Assembly (NCBI GenBank): GCA_003241175.1
Contig: QFOI01000125.1
Coordinates: 1 to 8,773 of the forward strand
Direction of reading: 5' to 3'
DNA: 8,773 bases
Origin: Pseudopedobacter saltans
GTDB taxonomy: Bacteria > Bacteroidota > Bacteroidia > Chitinophagales > Chitinophagaceae
Both the position numbers and the translations under genes were made by a program. The notes under the pieces were generated by a model. The model did not search any database and was not told where the DNA came from. It saw nothing but the letters and a program-made list of their open reading frames with translations. Below are positions 5,797-8,773 of the stretch, piece by piece (within the stretch, counting starts at the first letter, position 1; every line of letters starts with the position of its first letter).

Positions 5797-8773
5797 CAAT
5801 TGTTGTTTTGTTCGATTTCTTTTCCTTCTTGTTTTTCTTTTTTCTGGGCTTCTTTTTCAGTAGCAGCCTCTTTTTTTCTTTCTTTTTTCTGCTCTTTATT
5901 TAATGTCCGGTTTTCCTTCGCTGCCCTAAATGCATCTTTAAACTGGTTATAGTCAAATGTAAAGACAAAGCCAACACCCGTGCGAACAACTTGTCCCTCA
6001 ATAACACCTTCATATTGGTTTTTGCGATAGGCTCTCAATATATATCGTCCATCTTTGCTCAAACGATAATCAACCGAAACGTCTCCGGCTATATTGGTAG
6101 CTTGCTGGTTTTGATTTGTTCCCTGCAATGCAAAATTGCTGCCCACATTGACTTGTATACGATCGTCGAATAATCGTTTGGAAACCCCAACCGTAAGATC
6201 TGTTCTTTGTTGAGTAGAATTGTTAGAATAGGTGGTACTATTGTTCAAGTCAAAGTTAAGATCGACTCCCTGTATCAGGTTGCCAGCCAATTTGTTTAAT
6301 TGACTTGTAAGCAAACCAGATGCTGTCTGTAATGCCATATCGCCAGCTGTAGTGGAGGCGCCATTACTTTGCAATGGATTTTCTCCTACGAAACGTCCAA
6401 GCAACAGCAAAGCAAAAACCTGCTTGTTCGTTTCAGACTGATCAGCTCTCACTTCCTGAAGTTTGGTGTCTAATGCCGTCGAATTGGAGCCATACATATT
6501 GAGAGACTCTTGCGGTAATGTGATATCAAAACTGATAGCTGGCTGCATTAATTTACCTTTCATCATTAAGCTAACAGTGAAAATAGATGTCTGTTTGAAT
6601 GGCAACAAAGAAGTCTCATCTTTGATCTGATCGGACATCAAGTCGGCAGGGGATGTTTTTACTTTGTAAAGTGCCGTAATATCTGCGTTAGCACTCAGTG
6701 GATCTCCGAGCCAAGTAATCGTACTTCCTCTTTGTATCTCAAATGTTTTTTTGATAACTTCCAAAGTAAGAACGTATGTTCCTTTTGTAAGGTTATAGCT
6801 TCCTGTAAGGTTCATCTTGCCGTTTTTGTCAATACCGAAAGCAAGATCTGCGACACCGCTAACGGCCAATGCGTCACCAGTACGCTCGTCCATTATCAAG
6901 GCAAATTTGGCAGCAGAGTCCGTTGCTATATTGAGGTTTACAGACATCCCCTTTAGCTGTGATTGGTTCGTCAAGGAATCCGTCAAAAGTTTAGGACGAG
7001 ATTCTAGATATTTTTTGCGTTGCGCTGCGGTAACAAAAGCGACAACCCCTTGACGTTCCTGTACTTCAGGATTATCAGATGGCATGACAAGGGAAAAATC
7101 TGTTTCCCTATTGACTTTTACATTACCGCCGACTTCTGGAGATTCCATGTCTCCTTTTAAAGTTAGGTCGGTATTGAAGGTCAATTTTCCATAGAAAAAT
7201 CTTCCATCTCCTTGTGGAACATTGATCAGCATGAAATTGTCCGCATTGAATTTCAAGTTAAATCCATATTGCATGAAATTTTTGGTCAACAAGTCGCCGT
7301 TGACTTTAAATGTATTGTTACGAGGATCCTTGACCGTTAAATTATCAAAATGTAAACCCTGATTGTCAATACCGATATTTTCATTGGACAAAGTCAATTT
7401 GGCTCCGGTCATTGTCGGAACAAAATACGCATTATTGAACTTGAGATTACCATTCAAAATAGGTGTGTCTATGCTGCCTTTGATTGCCAATTCAGAACTG
7501 ATGTATCCGCCAATAGAATCCAAATAACCTACAGAAAACGGTTTAACAATGGCAAGATTGAGTTTGTTCATCAATAGTTTCAAGTCCAAGCCTTGATTAT
7601 TTTCATAATAATTTCCGGTAAGATGAACATCATTGTCATTGCCAGTCAAGGCTATATCGGCTGTATAAGTATCCTCGCCATTTGCATTCGATACTTTCAA
7701 CGCCAAGTTGCCAATGGATTGTTTGCTGTAAGTAAGGCTGTCGGCGTGTATATCCGAAATGAAAATCGGATGCGTCAAAATGTTGCGCAACTGAGCCGTT
7801 CCGTTCAGATTTCCTTCAATTGGAATACTGTTTTGGTTGGCTGCGTTAGTGAGTGTTTGTATTTTGAATTTGTCAAAAACGATATCCAAAGGACTATTGG
7901 CCGTATCGCCTGCGGATTGCAACTTCAACGATTGGCCTTCTGTACTCAAAACGAAATTGTGCGCCAAGATTCCGGTTTTCCCATTGTACTTAATTTCATT
8001 GTCTGGCGTTGCGTCCCATTTTACATAATTGAGCATCAATCCTTTTGGATTCACTTTTAGCGTATAAGTACTGTCTTTCCCTTGGATCAAGGTCGTGGAA
8101 AGATAATACCAAGGATTGCTTGCAGAATCGGTAGTCCCTATTGCTGCGTTGATGGAGTCTTTTCTGACTTTGGCCATCAATCCTGTATTGAATAAATGGA
8201 TTGACTTAGACAAAATTTCCTTTGCCCCTGTTCCGAATTGCAGTTCGTTGTCATTTGTGGTTGCCCACATATTGAAATCATTCAAACGTTGTGGAGCAAA
8301 ATTGATATACTTGGAACGCATACCAAAATTGAAAGAAGAATCTTTGCTTCGCAAATAACCTCTGATGATCAGCGAGTCACTGCCTTTCAACTGTGGCATG
8401 TAATCCAATAGGATTTTTTTCGGAACGATATAACCGTTGATGGCAAATTCCTGAGGATCTATTTTGGTGATTTTGTAACCAGGAATCGTGTAGTACTTCA
8501 TGACGGAATTTTGGATGGCAGTCGCCATTTCCGTAAGCTTGTACCTACCATGCAGATCCAGTTTTATAATGCTATCTGCAAAAAATATCATTTGGCTAAA
8601 GGCGGTGTCTACATTTTTAGCAAGGAAATAAACGCTGTCCAACTTCAAAGAAGTAGAGTCATTTTTAAACTGGAACTGATTTAACGTGACTGTGCCATTA
8701 AGATTGTTGGGATCTGTATTGGAAAAATCGGCGTTTATTTTTCCTTTGAAAACCATTTTGTCTTTGACAAAAT
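5796..8773 (-). CDS. tamB: TamB: translocation/assembly module inner-membrane protein, C-terminal part (5' end outside window)
   Basis: TamB is the partner of TamA/TamL: an AsmA-like protein anchored in the inner membrane whose long beta-rich body bridges the periplasm. It is implicated in outer-membrane biogenesis and phospholipid transport. The window holds the last 991 residues. The frame stays open through base 8771, so the Met at 8756 is internal, and the N-terminal anchor is missing. Repeated short strands such as GNLNGTAQL, GSIDTPILNGNLKF and GDMESPEVGGNVKV are typical of the family, with alternating polar and hydrophobic residues suited to a lipid groove. The C-terminal TamB (DUF490-type) domain includes SLNMYGSNSTALDTKLQEV, QVFALLLLGRFVGENPL, DLNFDLNN and the final strand RTGVGFVFTFDYNQF. 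A 40-residue Lys/Glu-rich tail follows (bases 5918-5799). Its stop codon overlaps the tamL start, implying coupled translation and an obligate pairing. Confidence 0.93.
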   Translation of the reverse strand, partial: FVKDKMVFKGKINADFSNTDPNNLNGTVTLNQFQFKNDSTSLKLDSVYFLAKNVDTAFSQMIFFADSIIKLDLHGRYKLTEMATAIQNSVMKYYTIPGYKITKIDPQEFAINGYIVPKKILLDYMPQLKGSDSLIIRGYLRSKDSSFNFGMRSKYINFAPQRLNDFNMWATTNDNELQFGTGAKEILSKSIHLFNTGLMAKVRKDSINAAIGTTDSASNPWYYLSTTLIQGKDSTYTLKVNPKGLMLNYVKWDATPDNEIKYNGKTGILAHNFVLSTEGQSLKLQSAGDTANSPLDIVFDKFKIQTLTNAANQNSIPIEGNLNGTAQLRNILTHPIFISDIHADSLTYSKQSIGNLALKVSNANGEDTYTADIALTGNDNDVHLTGNYYENNQGLDLKLLMNKLNLAIVKPFSVGYLDSIGGYISSELAIKGSIDTPILNGNLKFNNAYFVPTMTGAKLTLSNENIGIDNQGLHFDNLTVKDPRNNTFKVNGDLLTKNFMQYGFNLKFNADNFMLINVPQGDGRFFYGKLTFNTDLTLKGDMESPEVGGNVKVNRETDFSLVMPSDNPEVQERQGVVAFVTAAQRKKYLESRPKLLTDSLTNQSQLKGMSVNLNIATDSAAKFALIMDERTGDALAVSGVADLAFGIDKNGKMNLTGSYNLTKGTYVLTLEVIKKTFEIQRGSTITWLGDPLSANADITALYKVKTSPADLMSDQIKDETSLLPFKQTSIFTVSLMMKGKLMQPAISFDITLPQESLNMYGSNSTALDTKLQEVRADQSETNKQVFALLLLGRFVGENPLQSNGASTTAGDMALQTASGLLTSQLNKLAGNLIQGVDLNFDLNNSTTYSNNSTQQRTDLTVGVSKRLFDDRIQVNVGSNFALQGTNQNQQATNIAGDVSVDYRLSKDGRYILRAYRKNQYEGVIEGQVVRTGVGFVFTFDYNQFKDAFRAAKENRTLNKEQKKERKKEAATEKEAQKKEKQEGKEIEQNNN

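Noticed and set aside
5797..5799. TTG as the TamL start
   Set aside because: The ATG directly after it gives the usual TGATG overlap with tamB; the TTG would add only one residue and is the weaker codon.
7593..8060. Plus-strand open frame of 155 codons inside tamB
   Set aside because: It is antisense to conserved TamB coding sequence, without recognisable domain or initiation context; long antisense frames are expected opposite this repetitive codon pattern.
8754..8756. Met at 8756 as the true start of tamB
   Set aside because: The frame stays open to the window edge, and the predicted protein from there lacks the N-terminal membrane anchor that TamB needs.

Overview
The window looks like chromosomal DNA from a member of the Bacteroidota, plausibly the Sphingobacteriia/Chitinophagia side of the phylum, though the genus cannot be fixed. 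Support comes from a lipid-anchored TamA relative (TamL) paired with TamB, which is a Bacteroidota-type arrangement. Further support is a CKKD-type lipoprotein signal, the near absence of Shine-Dalgarno sequences, and intergenic repeats of a kind common in these genomes. Most core genes sampled are about 40-50% G+C by eye. The leftmost 273 bases are only about 27% G+C.

Layout, left to right. Bases 1-273 (minus) hold the N-terminal 91 codons of an unrecognised AT-rich gene that runs off the window. Bases 331-2123 (minus) hold a coupled pair: a flippase-like membrane protein of the lysylphosphatidylglycerol-synthase transmembrane family and an exported DUF3108 protein that overlaps its stop codon. 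Bases 2202-2771 (plus) encode the Holliday-junction resolvase RuvC, with all four catalytic acidic residues. The convergent gap after ruvC (2772-2875) carries a perfect 24-nt palindrome and a second short dispersed-type repeat. Bases 2876-3370 (minus) encode a small lipoprotein of unknown function. Bases 3478-8773 (minus) hold the translocation and assembly module: tamB (5' end outside the window) followed by tamL, joined by a TGATG stop/start overlap.

The main functional unit is the tamB-tamL operon. TamB should span the periplasm as a long beta-rich bridge from the inner membrane. TamL should be the outer-membrane BamA-like barrel with POTRA-like domains, additionally held by an N-terminal lipid. 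Together they are thought to support outer-membrane protein and/or lipid homeostasis. The flippase-like/DUF3108 pair and the small lipoprotein also concern the envelope, but their substrates are unknown.

I see no CRISPR array, tRNA, rRNA, insertion sequence or phage gene. The window is mostly conserved housekeeping sequence. The least explained items are the AT-rich partial gene at the left edge, a 12-base homopolymer inside tamL, the Lys/Glu-rich tail of TamB, and the small CxxC lipoprotein.
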